A DNA stretch of 64,000 nucleotides from Gyromitra esculenta (taxonomy: Eukaryota; Ascomycota; Pezizomycetes; Pezizales; Discinaceae), in contig JBCAML010000002.1 in assembly GCA_038503075.1 (NCBI GenBank), forward strand, positions 1,798,001-1,862,000, given 5' to 3'. This document shows, piece by piece, positions 1 through 11,981 of this stretch. Numbering within the stretch: position 1 is the stretch's first letter; each line of letters starts with the position of its first letter. The translations under genes were made by a program, and so were the position numbers. The notes beneath the pieces are model-generated. The model did not search any database. It was not told the origin of the DNA and worked only from the letters and a program-made list of their open reading frames with translations.

Positions 1-594
1 CATGTACATGTAGTTACCAGTAGGTAATCCTTTGTTCCGCGATGAGGACAAAGGGGAGGATAAACGGGGGGGTGTAGTGGGATTGGGCTCCTACCAAGCG
101 CGCTAGATACCCTTCCCGGAAACTATATACATGTAGATATGATTGTTTTACCATGTTGAATATTGACATGGGTGAAGGAATAAACAAATAAAAAAGACCC
201 AAGACGGGTAGTCATCATGTAATATCACTCGCATTCACTGCCCGCAATCTTGGATACATGTACCCTTGCTGTTGGACCACGGCATTGAAAGTGGAATCTT
301 TCTATGTGTTATTTGCCTCTCGGAGTTGCTATGTAATATACCACACATACGATCCAGCAAGTAGCTAGCAGTCCTATGCTTTCAAAAAATACCCAAGGAA
401 ACGGCACAAGTGACTTCCTCAACTCCCCCCCAAAAATGCAAAAGAGATAAAGTACAGTGAAAAGCAGCCGCAAAAACAAATCGCAACATAAAGAAAGAAA
501 GAAAGAAGCCAAATACCCCTCCCCCAACCCAACCCAAACCAAATGTATATACTTCCTAAAAAAAAAAAAATCACAATAACCCCCCCCTCCACCT
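1..594. other. Intergenic, no gene seen
   Basis: AT-rich sequence downstream of the MFS gene. I see no convincing coding frame. It holds three copies of the palindrome TACATGTA (5, 128 and 255) and short homopolymer runs near 550-580, which may lie in the 3' untranslated region of the MFS gene. Confidence 0.5.
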
Positions 595-2617
595 TTAAAC
601 AGTCCCCCTCCTAACTCTAGGAATCCTCCCTCTCAATAGCCCCGTTTCCTCCGACTCTCCCTGCCCATCGCCCTCCTCGCCTTCATCCCCACTCTCAATA
701 TTCTCCAACCGTCTCCCCCTCACACTCACCATACTCAACACCGCCCCGACCGCCGCAATCCCGCCAAACATACCCCACGCCAAAAACTCCCCTTTGGTCA
801 CCGTCGTGCTAAGCGTGAACAGTCCACCGCTGATCAACGGGCCCACCGCTCTTCCTCCAGCACTCAGTGTCTGCGCCAACCCGTTCAGCGTCCCCAGCGT
901 GCTCGGATTCGGCGACGCGTTCGTGACCAGCAGCATGGCGCACGTCAGGCCGACGACGGTCGCGACCGTTTTCAAAAACAGCACGCTTCCCAGCTCGAGC
1001 CACAGCCAGACTTTACTGCCGGGATCGCGGCGATCGCAGTAGCCCACGAACGGCATTGCCCAGAACGCGATCGCGAAGCCGATCAGTCCCGCGCGATAGC
1101 CCCACTGGTTTCCAACGCGCTGCTGCAGCGGCCCAAACAGCAGCAGCTGGAACGCGATCGTGATGGCGCCGACGAACGCCAGCGATAGTCCGATTTCCTT
1201 CGGGCGGAGACCGCGCCCGGTTGGCGGGTCGCTGGATACGAAGATGGGGTACAGGGAGTTGTAGGATACGTTTGAGAGGTTGAAGATGGCGTAGGTGATG
1301 AGCAGGATCGCAATCTCGGGGGTGATGATGGAGGTGTATGGTTGCGGGGATGAGATTTCTGGGAATATGGGTGGTGGGCTTGCGTCGTCGCCAAAGTAGT
1401 CGGATTCTTCTTCGATCGTGGTGCTGCTTCTATGGCGGGGAGAGAGGGGAGGAGGGGAGGAGGAGGGCCGGAGGTAGCTTGGTCTTGCGGAGGCGGTGAA
1501 CTGCCATAGCCATACAAAAAGGTTCTTTACTCGCTCGCCGAGCGGTGGGAGGGATTTGGCTTCTTTGAGACTCTCGTCCAGGAAGAAGATGGAGAATATT
1601 AGGTCTAGGAGGAGGAAGATTGCCGCGATCAGGTTGGGGAGCAGGTACGGGTATTTTGCGAACGTTCCGGTGCTGGATGGGTGGACGAGGATGCCGCCGA
1701 TTAAGGGGCCTGTTATTCCGCCGATGCCGTAGACCACAGGGAGGTATGCGAATGCAGAGGATTGGTTCGATTTATCAGTTATTTCGCCGAGGGCCGTAGA
1801 GACAATTCCTGCAGTAGCTATTAGTACTGCAGTCCCACCGTCTCTCTCTATAGCCATAAACATAAACCCACCTGCATTCCCATTCACGAAGCCCATAATG
1901 GCCTGTACGGCGATTGCCTGCCAGAGAGTCCTGCAGAACCCAAACGCAATGAAGCAGGTAGCTGTCGACAGCGTTCCCATCAGGATAACTGGTTTTCTTC
2001 CAATCCTATCACTCAACCGGCCCCAAAAGAAGTTTGCTATTCCCCCCAGGCATCCGCTCAACCATTAGCCCTTAAGTTTCCTCTCCCAATAACACGCGCA
2101 AAAAAAATAAACACCTACTGCTAAACTGAGCCGCGGCAAAACTACTCGCAATAAGACCAACAAACAGGCCCACCTTCCTCTTATCCACCTCCGGAAACGA
2201 CGCGGCCATCTCGGGCAAATACGGACTGATGCTGTTCAGCGCCGTCTGCTCCGCCAGCGAAATCACCGCAAGAATGATGAGCTGCCGCTTCGGCATAGGC
2301 GTGTACCCTCCGCCTCCACCTCCGCCTCCTCCTCCATTCGTCTCGTGCGTCTTACTGCTCGCGCCATCGCCGTTATTCGACAGCGTCCGGTACGTCGGCG
2401 ACGACAGACCGTCGGCAGGCGGCGGCCCTGACGACGCCGGGGGCGTGGTCGGGAAAGTCTGGTAGTGGAGCGACGAAGCGCGGCGCGAGAAAGCAGAGGG
2501 GCGGGACATGGCTGGAGGATCAGCGGAGGGGGAGGGAGGGGGAGGAGAGGGAGGGGGAGGAGGGGAGGAGGAAGAGGAGAAGGATCCCTGGGAGAATCGG
2601 CGGAGAAAACGGTACAT
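595..2617 (-). CDS. MFS transporter, 12-helix, proline-rich N-terminus
   Basis: Major facilitator superfamily permease, predicted to sit in the plasma or vacuolar membrane; the substrate cannot be told from sequence. Two exons, 2617-2115 and 2056-595, join in frame (654 aa) across a 58-nt intron with a GTGTTT donor. The protein opens with about 100 residues rich in Ser/Pro/Gly and a Gly run. The first helix follows, and the MFS signature FFWGRLSDRIGRKPV spans the exon junction in the loop after helix 2. An acidic/Ser-Pro cytoplasmic loop separates the two six-helix halves, and the tail is charged (EEGDGQGESEETGLL). The overall pattern resembles the fungal drug/zinc-facilitator-like MFS group. 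The start is the first ATG before the low-complexity segment, so a slightly different start is possible. Family assignment is firm; function is open. Confidence 0.85.
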
Positions 2618-2882
2618 GGCCTATATTAGAGAACGGCGGCGGGGGGGACTACTTATTGGGGGGGAGGGGGGGTGGGAGGTGGGAGGATGGGAATAATGAC
2701 GTCGGTCTGGGTTTATCCCGCCGCAAGGGAGATCCGATGGATGGCGTCCAAGGGTCCTCGACGACAACCGGGGTTTGCCGGGATGCAGAACATGGCGGGG
2801 ATTCTGCGGATGGTTGGTGTGGTGTGGTATGGCGTTCTGTCTACTCCGCGCACGTCTGGGACTGGGGTAGATGATCTCTCAT

Positions 2883-2883
<1 letters not shown>

Positions 2884-2919
<36 letters not shown>
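2884..2919. repeat. (GGCT)9 microsatellite
   Basis: Nine perfect GGCT units in the upstream region of the MFS gene. The length is probably polymorphic. No coding role is evident. Confidence 0.9.
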
Positions 2920-2921
<2 letters not shown>

Positions 2922-3280
2922 GACTGTCTCGGCCTGGCGTTTGGACAGCTGTGAGGGACGCAAGGGCACTTCATCCAATAGCCGCCGGACGCATGGAAAC
3001 CGAGGAACCAGCGGGGGGGCGCTTTGCGGCATCTAAGGGGAGCTCACTGTCGGTCTCTTTACTGCTGCTTCTGCTATTTTTATTACCCTCATTCCGTCGG
3101 GGCGGCGGATGGCTTGATTCTGCATCCGACCGCCCCGACGCCTCACCCGGTGGCAGGCTGCACCCAATGCGGATTACTGCTACGGCCTGTGATTGTGCGT
3201 CGGGCTCTTGTCTGTCTGCACGCAGCTGGGCGAGTGACGGTCGGTGAAAGCGTGTTGCTATATACAATTCTCTGCTGCGT

Positions 3281-3320
3281 CCACCCTCCACCCTCCACCC
3301 TCCACCCTCCACCCTCCACC
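3281..3320. repeat. CCACCCT heptamer tandem repeat
   Basis: About six head-to-tail CCACCCT units, just beyond the 3' end of the methylisocitrate lyase reading frame. They probably lie in its 3' untranslated region or flank. Confidence 0.9.
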
Positions 3321-3393
3321 GCCCATCCATCTAGAATCCTGCCCGGGACAAAACAATCAGCACCAGCCACCTGGACACAGCAATCACAAACAA

Positions 3394-5321
3394 TCACCTA
3401 CCGTGCTCAGTGCTGTCCCCTCCAACCGCGCTGGTCGCAGAACTGCTCGCAATGCTCTGCAGAATCCCGTCCATATAGTTCGCCCCGCTCCACTTCTGGT
3501 GCGTCAGGACGTCGCAGCCCAGCTCCTTCTCCCTCCTCTGCACAAGGTCCACATACGCCAGCATCCCCTCCGTCTTGAACCTGGTCGCGAGCTCGCACGT
3601 AATCGTCGCCCCCGAATGCAGGCCCGCAAGGCTCACCAGCTGCAGCACGAACCCCTCCTTCGCCAGATCCCAGACAAAGCTCTTGAGCTGCTGCTCCGTG
3701 AACCCTTCGCCCAGCCAGTTGAAGCTCGGGCTGAGGTTGTACACCATCCACTTCCCTTCGCCGGGGCCTCCCTTGGCGCGGACCTTGCGCGCGAACCCGA
3801 CAGCCTCGTCGACTGCCGGCCGCTTGGTCTCGAGCCAGAGGAGGTCGGCGTACGGCGCAAACGCGAGGGAGCGCTTGGTGGCTGCGGGGAGGCCGGCGCG
3901 GTAGTGGTAGTACCCTTCGCGTGTGCGCGGGATATCCCAGCTGAAGAAGACATCGCGACCAAGCAGCTCTCGGGCGAGGATGCGTGAGTCTGTGATTGAG
4001 CGCTCGGAGGAGCCCTGGAGGTACACGTCGATCTTGCTTTCGGTCGCAGAGCCCTTCCTGAGTGCGTCGACGACGGCTGCAGTTTGTTTAGTACGTATAG
4101 TAGCAGAGGTGACAGTAGTGAGAGAGAGAGAGAGTCTACCTTCGTCGAATGTAACCAGCTTGTGCTTCTTGACCCATCCTGCCTCCGCCTTGTTGATCTC
4201 TTCCCCACTTGCTCCCGTCTTCTCAAGCACGTACAGAACCTCGCTCAGCGGCTTAACGTCTTCCGCCACGCCCAAGATGAACTCGTGGTCCCGAACATCG
4301 ACAGTGCTGCTGATCAGCTTCCCGCTCTCAGAGTCCGTCCGAGCGATCAGCAGATTCTCCGAGCCCATGAGATCCCACTGGAAGCGCGCGGCGATGAGCC
4401 GGTTGATGTGCTCGCTCATCGGGACCAGGACCTTCCCCGAAAGATGTCCACACTTCTTCCCGCCGTGCAGCTGGTCCTCCAGATGAATCGCCGCCGCCCC
4501 GTTCTCTGCGAATAACTTGGCAAGCTTCATGACCGCCGATAGCCCACCGTGACTAACCTTCCGCTCCTTTCCCTCGTTAGCCAGCTATATATAAATAAAA
4601 AAACCATTTCCCTGGAAACAAGGAAACTTAAATAATAAAAGGGTATAAAAAACACAAAATATAGAATATAGAACACAGAACACAGAATATAAAAAACCCA
4701 CCCAGTATCCCCATCCGCAATAATAGGTCTCAAATAATCCACCCACGGCGTGCTCCTCCTCTGCTGCCCCGTCATGTCCCTGCGCGCGTCCCAGTGCCGG
4801 CGATCATGCAGCTGCTGCGCTTTAAACAGCCGCTGCACCTGGTTCGGCACAGTGTTATACGGATAGTCCCCCAGGTCCGGCGACACCTCGTTCGTGCTCG
4901 TGAGCACGCTCGAGCACGCCCACCCAGACACGTACAGCACTTCCTGGTGCGGCGCCTGCTGCGTCATCTGCACCGGGTCGATCGCCCCCATCGTGTGCAC
5001 CGGCTGTCCCGCCGCCGCCCGCTCGCTGAGCAGCCCAAAGAGCTTCTGCGCCGTGTGCGAGGACGGGTAGGATTGCTGCAGGGTCCCGCGCTTGCTGACT
5101 ATCTCTGCCGCAGTGTAGGGCCGCTTGATGCCCTTCCAGCGCGGACTGCTCCACCATTCTTCTACCGCGCGGACCTGGGATGTGAACAGCGCGTCTTCTT
5201 CTTCGGGGGAGGGCGGCACGTGCAGAGGGCGGCCGGTAGAGTTCATGCGTTTTGTGAGGGCGGAGCCCAGGAGCCGCGGGAGAGGGCGCAGCGGAGGGAG
5301 TCGGCGTAGTGGGAAGGGCAT
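3394..5321 (-). CDS. mclA: 2-methylisocitrate lyase, mitochondrial
   Basis: Isocitrate-lyase superfamily enzyme, predicted to cleave 2-methylisocitrate to pyruvate and succinate, the last step of the methylcitrate cycle. Exons 5321-4702, 4552-4140 and 4076-3394 join in frame (571 aa). The first 29 residues are Arg-rich with no acid, like a mitochondrial presequence, and no C-terminal peroxisomal SKL is present; both favour methylisocitrate over isocitrate lyase. The splice at intron 1 gives DTGHGGL, as in the methylisocitrate branch. The catalytic loop KKCGH carries the active-site Cys, and SPSFNW and HQKWSGANY are conserved. A GTAGGT donor overlaps the stop; splicing to 3338-3331 would give a protein of the same length differing in the last residue. 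It could still be a glyoxylate-cycle isocitrate lyase, but I think this is less likely. Confidence 0.85.
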
Positions 5322-5499
5322 TGCGGGTGCTGTAACTGGCGGTCAGTATGCAGGCATAGAGAGCTGGAGGGGAGAGCGGGGCACTTGTTATATACAGAGC
5401 TATCCGCCGGCTATGCCGCTTTGCGTCGGAGCTCTGGGTGCTACACACAGCTCCTTCCTTTCCCCCGCGGCTGCGCGCCGACGGCTCCCAAACGAAACC

Positions 5500-5511
5500 A
5501 AAAAAATAAAA
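5500..5511 (-). terminator. Pol III T-run terminator of tRNA-Thr
   Basis: On the minus strand a T4 run and then a T7 run, split by one A, begin 4 nt after the tRNA 3' end. This is the usual RNA polymerase III termination signal. Confidence 0.7.
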
Positions 5512-5514
5512 CAA

Positions 5515-5587
5515 TGCCCGAAAGGCGAGTCGAACGCCTGATCTTCGCATTACGAGTGCGACGCCTTACCAACTTGGCCATCCGGGC
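5515..5587 (-). tRNA. tRNA-Thr (anticodon CGT)
   Basis: A 73-nt cloverleaf reads cleanly on the minus strand. The 7-bp acceptor stem pairs (one G-T), with discriminator A. The D arm is GCC/GGC, the anticodon stem TCGCA/TGCGA carries the 7-nt loop CTCGTAA (anticodon CGT, Thr codon ACG), and the T arm AGGCG/CGCCT encloses TTCGACT. There is no intron. T runs just downstream fit a Pol III stop. Confidence 0.95.
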
Positions 5588-6430
5588 TGGCGGATGCTTG
5601 GTGAGACATTTGGAATTACATAAAATATTTACATCCAGAAGTTGTTTCAGGTTGCAGTTAGGGTTAAAACAGATTCCCGCTGTAAGCTAAGCCGCTATGT
5701 AATCGATAAAGAGGACCCATAAATCTCTCACACACAGTAGTATTTCCCAGAGACTTTCGGGGAAAAGCCGTAATGCATCTACCAGTAGTTCAGATTGAGA
5801 AGTCACATTCGACCAGATAGCGTGTCGGTTACTTTCGGCAGGATAGCAACAGCTCCAGCGAATTTGCATCACAGTTTCTCCCAGTTGCCGATGCGGCTCC
5901 GTGGGTGTCTGGTAAGCGGATAAGGAAGAATACAGGCATGGAGCTTGAGATAGTACTTATAGGTGTTCACGGAGTGGCTGAATATGGTCTATCTCTCGTG
6001 ATATATGTAGGGGTGGTTTAAGAGTGAGTCTCTAGAGATGGCGTTCTACTACGAGTGATGGACTGTGAAGAATATTCCTGTTGGAGATTATCTACACAAC
6101 TCCTGGTCTATATCGATCCAATGCCTATATTAAATCCCCCGATGTCACCGAGTGCTGGTCTATGATTCAACTCCTCTTTTATCCTCTGCAATCACAATTT
6201 TAGATTCCCAGACAAACAATAGTGATGATGGCTGGGACTTGACTAAACAGAGGCCATCGCCAGAATGCACCAAAGAACGATACGCCAGACACGCGCGCCG
6301 AAGGACAGAATGTTCCAATAAAACTAAATACAAAAAAAAAAGCCCAGAATCCGCGAATCCCCATTACCAGAATCCCCACCCCACCCCACCACTCCTGCCA
6401 TTTTCCCTACCAGTCTTCCCCCCCTGTCTA
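5588..6430. other. Intergenic, no gene seen
   Basis: Spacer between the tRNA and the 3' end of the aspartic-protease-like gene. Open frames here are short and without recognisable features. Confidence 0.5.
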
Positions 6431-8426
6431 CTACATCATCTCGTACCTCACCTCCGGCACCGGTCCCACACTCTGCCTCTGTCCCGCAAGCGCCGGATGC
6501 ATATGCGCCGACTGCGGTTCTGCCGGCAATTCCGCCCACACCGGAGGATGCCCCTGACTCGGACTCGTCGCCATGCCCACATGATCGCTCTCCATCTCAT
6601 GATACTGCGTCCCTCCCGCCTCCAACGGATGTGGCGTATAATACCCTCCATTCCCGTCCTTCTCCCATACGCCCCAATCCTGCTCACCCCCCGGTCCATT
6701 CGGATTCTTTACGTCACGCGGCGGGAGGTTGACCATTGGGGTGCCGTTGCCGTCTTCGTTGCCGTAGTGGTTTACTGTTACTGTGGATGGAATCGGTGCC
6801 AGTGCTGATTGGGAGGCGCGACGGCGCCAGAGTAAGAAGGCGACTGCAAAAAAGGCGAATACGACGGCGCCTCCACCGACTGCGGCGGCTATTGGCACGA
6901 TTAGAGGGTGTGGATGCGGGGAGGCGGGAGCTAAGGTGGAGGAGGTACTGATTGGGGCGATGGCGTTGTCGTCGATTGTGAGGCCGGTGGGTGTTACAGT
7001 GACGAGGTTTGGGGGGCCTCTATTGTAGGCGACTTGAGAGAGCTCGAAGCTCTTTTTGTCATAGTTGACGAATATATATGCGGCTTTTAGGAATCTGTAT
7101 GGGTTGTTAGTTCCAGATGCTCGGACGAATAAGATGTGGTTTCGACATACGTTCGTCCTAGAATAATCGGTTGGTCTGATGAGTCTTTGAAAGTCTTGAT
7201 CGGTAGGTAATGATCGTAATTGGCATTTCCCACAGGGATGTAGTCTCTCAATGCAGTGATAGGCTGATACAGTACTGACGGGGGAATAACAATATCGGTA
7301 CTAGCCCCGCCGCCAGGTTTTTGTAATGTGAAAGTAATGTTCCCAAGGAACTTATCAGCAGAGGCTCCATAAAAGAAGTCCACTCCAGGTTCTCCATCTT
7401 GCGCCTCAATAGCATACGATAATTGCTGCGCTATAGATTCGGGCAGATACCTGTAATAGCCAATGTTTAGCAGCCGCGCCTCAAACGGCAATACTAGGAT
7501 CCACAATAAAATACTCACATATACGGCGTACTAGAGTCAATGACTACCTTTCTAGTAGTATTAAGCAGATCATGTACCACACCATTTAGCAACACCATAT
7601 TCGTAACCTCCAACTGCAACGATCCATCAATCGCAATCGGCGCCTTTAGCGTTGCAGTCCTATTATCAATCCTCGACTTATCATATCCCCCCAACGTCAA
7701 GCTCCCCGGAAACGAATGCACCGCAGTACCATTTCCATCCCGTTTCCCCACCCCAGAGCTATAATCCGAACCATACATTTTCCCCCCACCATCATCAAAA
7801 GTCGGATCAAAAACCGGAAACGCATGATCCTGAATATCAACCCCAACATGTAATCCATATGAATGGCTCTCCACCACCCCACTCTGCACAAGTTTATCCA
7901 GCAATGTCGAACCCATCCCTAGTCCCAGAAACCCAGACGTCATATTACATCCATCCACAACCCCAACCGTAAACCCATCCACACTAACATTCTTCCCCAG
8001 CGTCCCAAGCACAAGAGTATCCGCTCCAAACCCACCCTTTGCGAATAATCCATACACTTCACTCTGCCACTCGAACCCCGAATTACCCACTTTCCACGTC
8101 GAGGACGCTGGCGGGTTGAATACGCCGCCTCGGTACCTTATACACCCGTCCACCGCTGTGTTATTCCCCGGGGGAGTACATGCGTGCGGGGAGTTAACGA
8201 ACGTGTCATTGGAGGAGGTCGAAGGCGTAAGGTATAGTAATTGTGAGTTTGAGCCAAGAGATATGGGGAGGATGTAATCATCAGTTGAGTTTGCAGCGGG
8301 TGGTTTTTGGAATAGTATCGAGATTGCTGTAGGGGTGGCGGTGGTGGTGGCAGTAGAGGTGGCAGAGCAGATGTTGGTGTAGAGGATCGCCTGAAGTGCG
8401 AGTGAGATAATGCTAGGGAGCGACAT
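6431..8426 (-). CDS. Membrane-anchored aspartic-protease-like protein, probably inactive
   Basis: Peptidase A1-fold protein anchored at the cell surface. Exons 8426-7519, 7450-7151 and 7094-6431 join in frame (623 aa). The protein has a signal peptide (first ~22 residues), many N-glycosylation sites, two A1 lobes, a single transmembrane helix (AAAVGGGAVVFAFFAVAFLL) followed by RRR, and a hydrophilic cytoplasmic tail of about 115 residues. The first catalytic motif, normally DTG, reads LTPSTSSNDTFV, so the Asp is gone. The second reads IDSST and keeps its Asp. Downstream ILGRTFLKAAYIFVNYD, restored across intron 2, is a classic A1 C-terminal motif. Related ascomycete proteins with this degenerate site exist as far as I recall. 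A scaffold, sensor or binding role is inference; proteolysis is unlikely. Confidence 0.8.
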
Positions 8427-10232
8427 CTTGATATATCTATATCTATATCTATATTATGCGGGGGGGGAGATAACTGAATATCTTGTTTTAAGAAACAGCC
8501 TCACGCGCACGAATAAAGGAACGAACGAAAGAAAAAATCGAAAAGAGGGTGGGGGGAGATTGGACAGGAGGGAGAAAAGAGACCTCCCAAATAGACAGGA
8601 GGAAAATTTTCTAATAAATAGTGAGAAAGAAACACTGCTAAACGAATGACTTATGTGCTGGAATGTATCAAACCCACACTCAAAAAAGAACGACTGCCGA
8701 GTGTTTTTTAGGCAAAAAAAACACACCCTTCCGAGCTCCCCTGTACAATACGGGAGGAAGGGAGAAAAAAGCTGACCGGAAATAAAAGGTTAAACAACGG
8801 GCCTGAGAGTTAAGACACAGGAGAGAAGGAAAAAGAGGAATAGGTAGAAGGATAAGTATCGCGAAACCCCACCACCAAAGCCACCAAGAGAGGAAAGCCC
8901 AATCATGGTAATCCACAACGGGCTCCAATCCCGTCTAAAGGGGGTAGCTCTCACCCTTCGATTTTTTGTCTTTTCTTTTCTTTTTTCCCTTTTCCTTTTC
9001 TACTAGCACCAGCTCTCTTTCTCTCGCCTCCCTCCACCAATATGATGATTCAGGTCATCTCAAAGGGAAAAGGGAAACTTCTGCACGGTGGTGTCTGTGT
9101 GCCGCAGCGCTCAAGCCCAACCAGGGGTCCAGGAGCCCTGATAGGTCAACCAATGCGGGATCTGCAACGGGAGTGTATCCTCCAGGAGGAAGGGTGTTGC
9201 CTCAGCCCTGGTAAATTTTAAAAACTCCGTGCTTGTAATCCAAACAAAACATCTTGGGAGCGATGTCGTTATGGGGGGGCGAGAAATCGACATGGCGGAG
9301 ATTTGTGTATGTATGGAGTATGGAGTATACGTAGGCGGATGGTCGTATATAAATAGGTATTCACGATTGATGTCCTATTAACTACCGTTTCTTGGTACTC
9401 TAGTACACTCCCGTAAATACCTGCCCTGTTCTTTTATGGCAGCTCACGTTAGCTAAATCACAGTGTCACACGACAAAAACGGGCGCTCGAGTTTGACAAA
9501 ACATATCTGGTCTTCCTTCTTTTCAGCACCATATCAACATCAAACCCTCCCTGACTTATTTGACTGGTAGTACGTGATCCTTCTCTAATTGTCGAGAGCC
9601 ACAACATAATAAAAAACCGTGAAGAGCATCGTATCAACAGTGGATTATGTTTTTCCAGAATATATGTAAATAAGGATGAAACGAAATAAAAAAATCCAAT
9701 ACGCGTTTAGATAACCCACCACCAAAAATTTATACATTTATCCCATATATCCATCGTCGAAAAAATGCCCACTCGATGCAATCATCCACCCCACCCCCCT
9801 TTCTGAAGTACCTACCTTCCCATTTCCCAAACCGCTGGAGAAAGAAACCCAAATGAAAAACGTTACTCGAAAAAAGGAAAAAGAGATACTCTGGTATAAT
9901 AAACCCAGTGAAATATAAAAGAAGTACGATGATCGTTAATGTCAACACCGCAGGAAGCGAAGTACATTGGGAGGGAAAAAAACAACCCAGGTATTCTTTA
10001 AAAAACAAAAAAACAATAACAAACAGGGGGGCCGGCAAAACTAAGAAAGAAAGAAAGAACCTAAATCATGACAGATTACCCAACCAAGGTCAAAATTGCG
10101 CAGGATGACCTAAAGCCTCCCAATCAACAAACCATCATACACTAATAGACATGAAAGTTAAAAAAAAACAAAAATTAACGCCCTTGAATTGCCCCATTCT
10201 CTCTTCTTCCCCTTGCCCCATATTTTCAATGA
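8427..10232. other. 1.8-kb intergenic, no gene seen
   Basis: It contains the upstream region of the protease-like gene, with an AT repeat (TATATC/TATATA) just before its start, and the 3' flank of the GH76 gene. Several A/T runs are present. No frame shows recognisable domains or splice-supported structure on either strand. Confidence 0.45.
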
Positions 10233-11956
10233 TTATACGACCATGAAATATCCCCCTGACATTAATAGGATCAATACAGTCGCTGTTGCGAATCCTGCTC
10301 CAATTTTATCCTTCTTGGTGTTTGCCTGATAATATGACGGAGCGGGTATCGTATCCCCTCCCGTTCCCGCCGCGGGATTCCCCACACTTGACCCTCCAGT
10401 ATTCGCCGTGAATGGTGGTGAAACATCATATACTAAAGTATTCTGAATAACCTCTAACGCACACATTTGCTCTCCCACGCCGTACTTATTGTCCCACCCA
10501 GGCTTCGTCCAAACCTCTCCACATGTGTTGCTGTCTGATCCGTACGAGCAATGAGCTGCAGCCGCTACCGCAGAAGTCTGAAGCTTGGGCATGATGTAGG
10601 TTGCAGTGAAAGGTGCCATCTTAACCGTCAATGCCATAAAGCGACCCATGTAGGCTTTGAAAGAGCGCTGGTCGACGTTACACATGTCGTTTGATTCGCA
10701 ACCGACTTCGGCCATAGTGTCGTTGATGAAGAATACTGCCGTTGCGTTCATGAGACCTTCCACACGCGTTCGCCAGGGTTCTGCTCCGTTTGTCTGAGGT
10801 GAAATGTCAGCTGTGTATCAGAGTATAGGTGAAATACCCCCCAAAAGGACGTACATAATTGTACATATACGCCGCTCCCGCCATAAATATTCCAGCATTA
10901 TAAGACCACTGAATATGATTCAGCTGCGAGCAATTCAGCGTCGAATCCGATCCATCAAACACTTTATAATCGTTCGATAAAAGCCCGATCGAATGAGTCC
11001 AGTCGTAAGACTTCACCGCCCAATCCGCATATGTGTTATTCCCCGTATACCTCGCCAGTCTTGCCGCGAGGTGGAAAAAGCATCCGTTCGAAATTGCATT
11101 CTTGTATCCGTATCCAGCATTGAATGTATAAATCTGCCAACGTAGTCCCCCACCACACGTCAAATTATCCCAACGTAGCGCTTGCGAGTTGAAGACACCT
11201 TGTGCCAATGCGAGCCATTGTGGTTGATCTGCAGGAGGATTCGGGAAATTTTTTTCGGCGGCGGACATTGCTGTTAGGGCCCAAAAGCCTTGGTCGTCGT
11301 TTCCCTAAAATCCAAAAAGTCAGACTATTACTCGGGTGTAGCTTGCAGCTGAAGGTGAACTTGCCAGTGACTTGGATTGGTTAGGGGGCATAAAGTTATT
11401 TTGTGGACCGACTTGGTGCAGTATAGCTTCAGTAGTGACGTCGTTATAACCTGCATCCCCCGTATAATACCAGTAGTCGACCAGGGCCTACATTCCAAAA
11501 AAATTAAATTAAATTATTAGCGTCCAACATCACCAACCTCCACCTAAACAAACCCCAGCCGAGAAAAGAGACATACACCGAAAGCCGCACCCGCCTCCCA
11601 CCAGTAGTATGGATCTCCAAACAGTCCCGGAATACCGCCCGTCAGGTTCCCGGGGTAGAATTGCATCATCTTGTACGCAACCTTCTGTGTAATATCATAA
11701 ACCGATTCTAGACACCACCGACAATTAACCCGTTAGCTTTCTACCAAAACAGCCCCACCACCTCCCCTCACTTGGGGAGTCAATCCTCATCCTCCCCCAC
11801 CTACCACATTGTGCAGAATTCCCGAGTCTAAAGGAGAGGGGAGTACATACTCTTATCATCGAGTTTAAGTTCGTATCCCGAAATTATCGGAAGTACTAGC
11901 AGAAGCGAGGTGCATACCCTCCTCAGGCCGTTCGTCGTTGGTAGTAAATTCCGCAT
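10233..11956 (-). CDS. GH76 alpha-1,6-mannanase, DFG5/DCW1-like, GPI type
   Basis: Glycoside hydrolase family 76 protein. Yeast Dfg5/Dcw1 relatives act on the mannan core of GPI anchors to cross-link proteins to the wall. Five exons (11956-11851, 11707-11577, 11487-11365, 11304-10855, 10793-10233) splice in frame to 456 aa. It has a signal peptide with core [10 protein letters not shown], family motifs [12 protein letters not shown] and GNDDQ (catalytic Asp pair), and a Ser/Gly-rich tail ending in a hydrophobic segment ([19 protein letters not shown]) that fits GPI attachment. Intron 3 starts GCAAGT, a GC-AG intron; only this choice restores the conserved NQSKSLGNDDQ. The start ATG lies directly after a CAA-repeat leader. 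Family assignment is firm; mannosidase versus transglycosidase activity cannot be told from sequence. Confidence 0.88.
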
Positions 11957-11957
11957 A

Positions 11958-11981
11958 TTGTTGTTGTTGTTGTTGTTGTTG
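11958..11981. repeat. (TTG)8 microsatellite in GH76 leader
   Basis: Eight TTG units (CAA on the coding strand) end next to the GH76 start codon. This is an unstructured CAA-rich leader in the 5' untranslated region. Its length could vary between strains. Confidence 0.9.

Larger units (their letters stand above)
2618..3330. other. Promoter spacer with two tandem repeats
   Basis: GC-rich spacer between the MFS start and the end of the methylisocitrate lyase gene, both on the minus strand. It holds the (GGCT)9 and CCACCCT repeats listed separately. Overlapping open frames here have low-complexity translations on both strands and are not convincing genes. Confidence 0.5.

Noticed and set aside
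3575..3987. Long plus-strand frames opposite methylisocitrate lyase (and similarly at 4794-5309)
   Set aside because: They are antisense shadows of a GC-rich, strongly conserved coding exon and have no family character.
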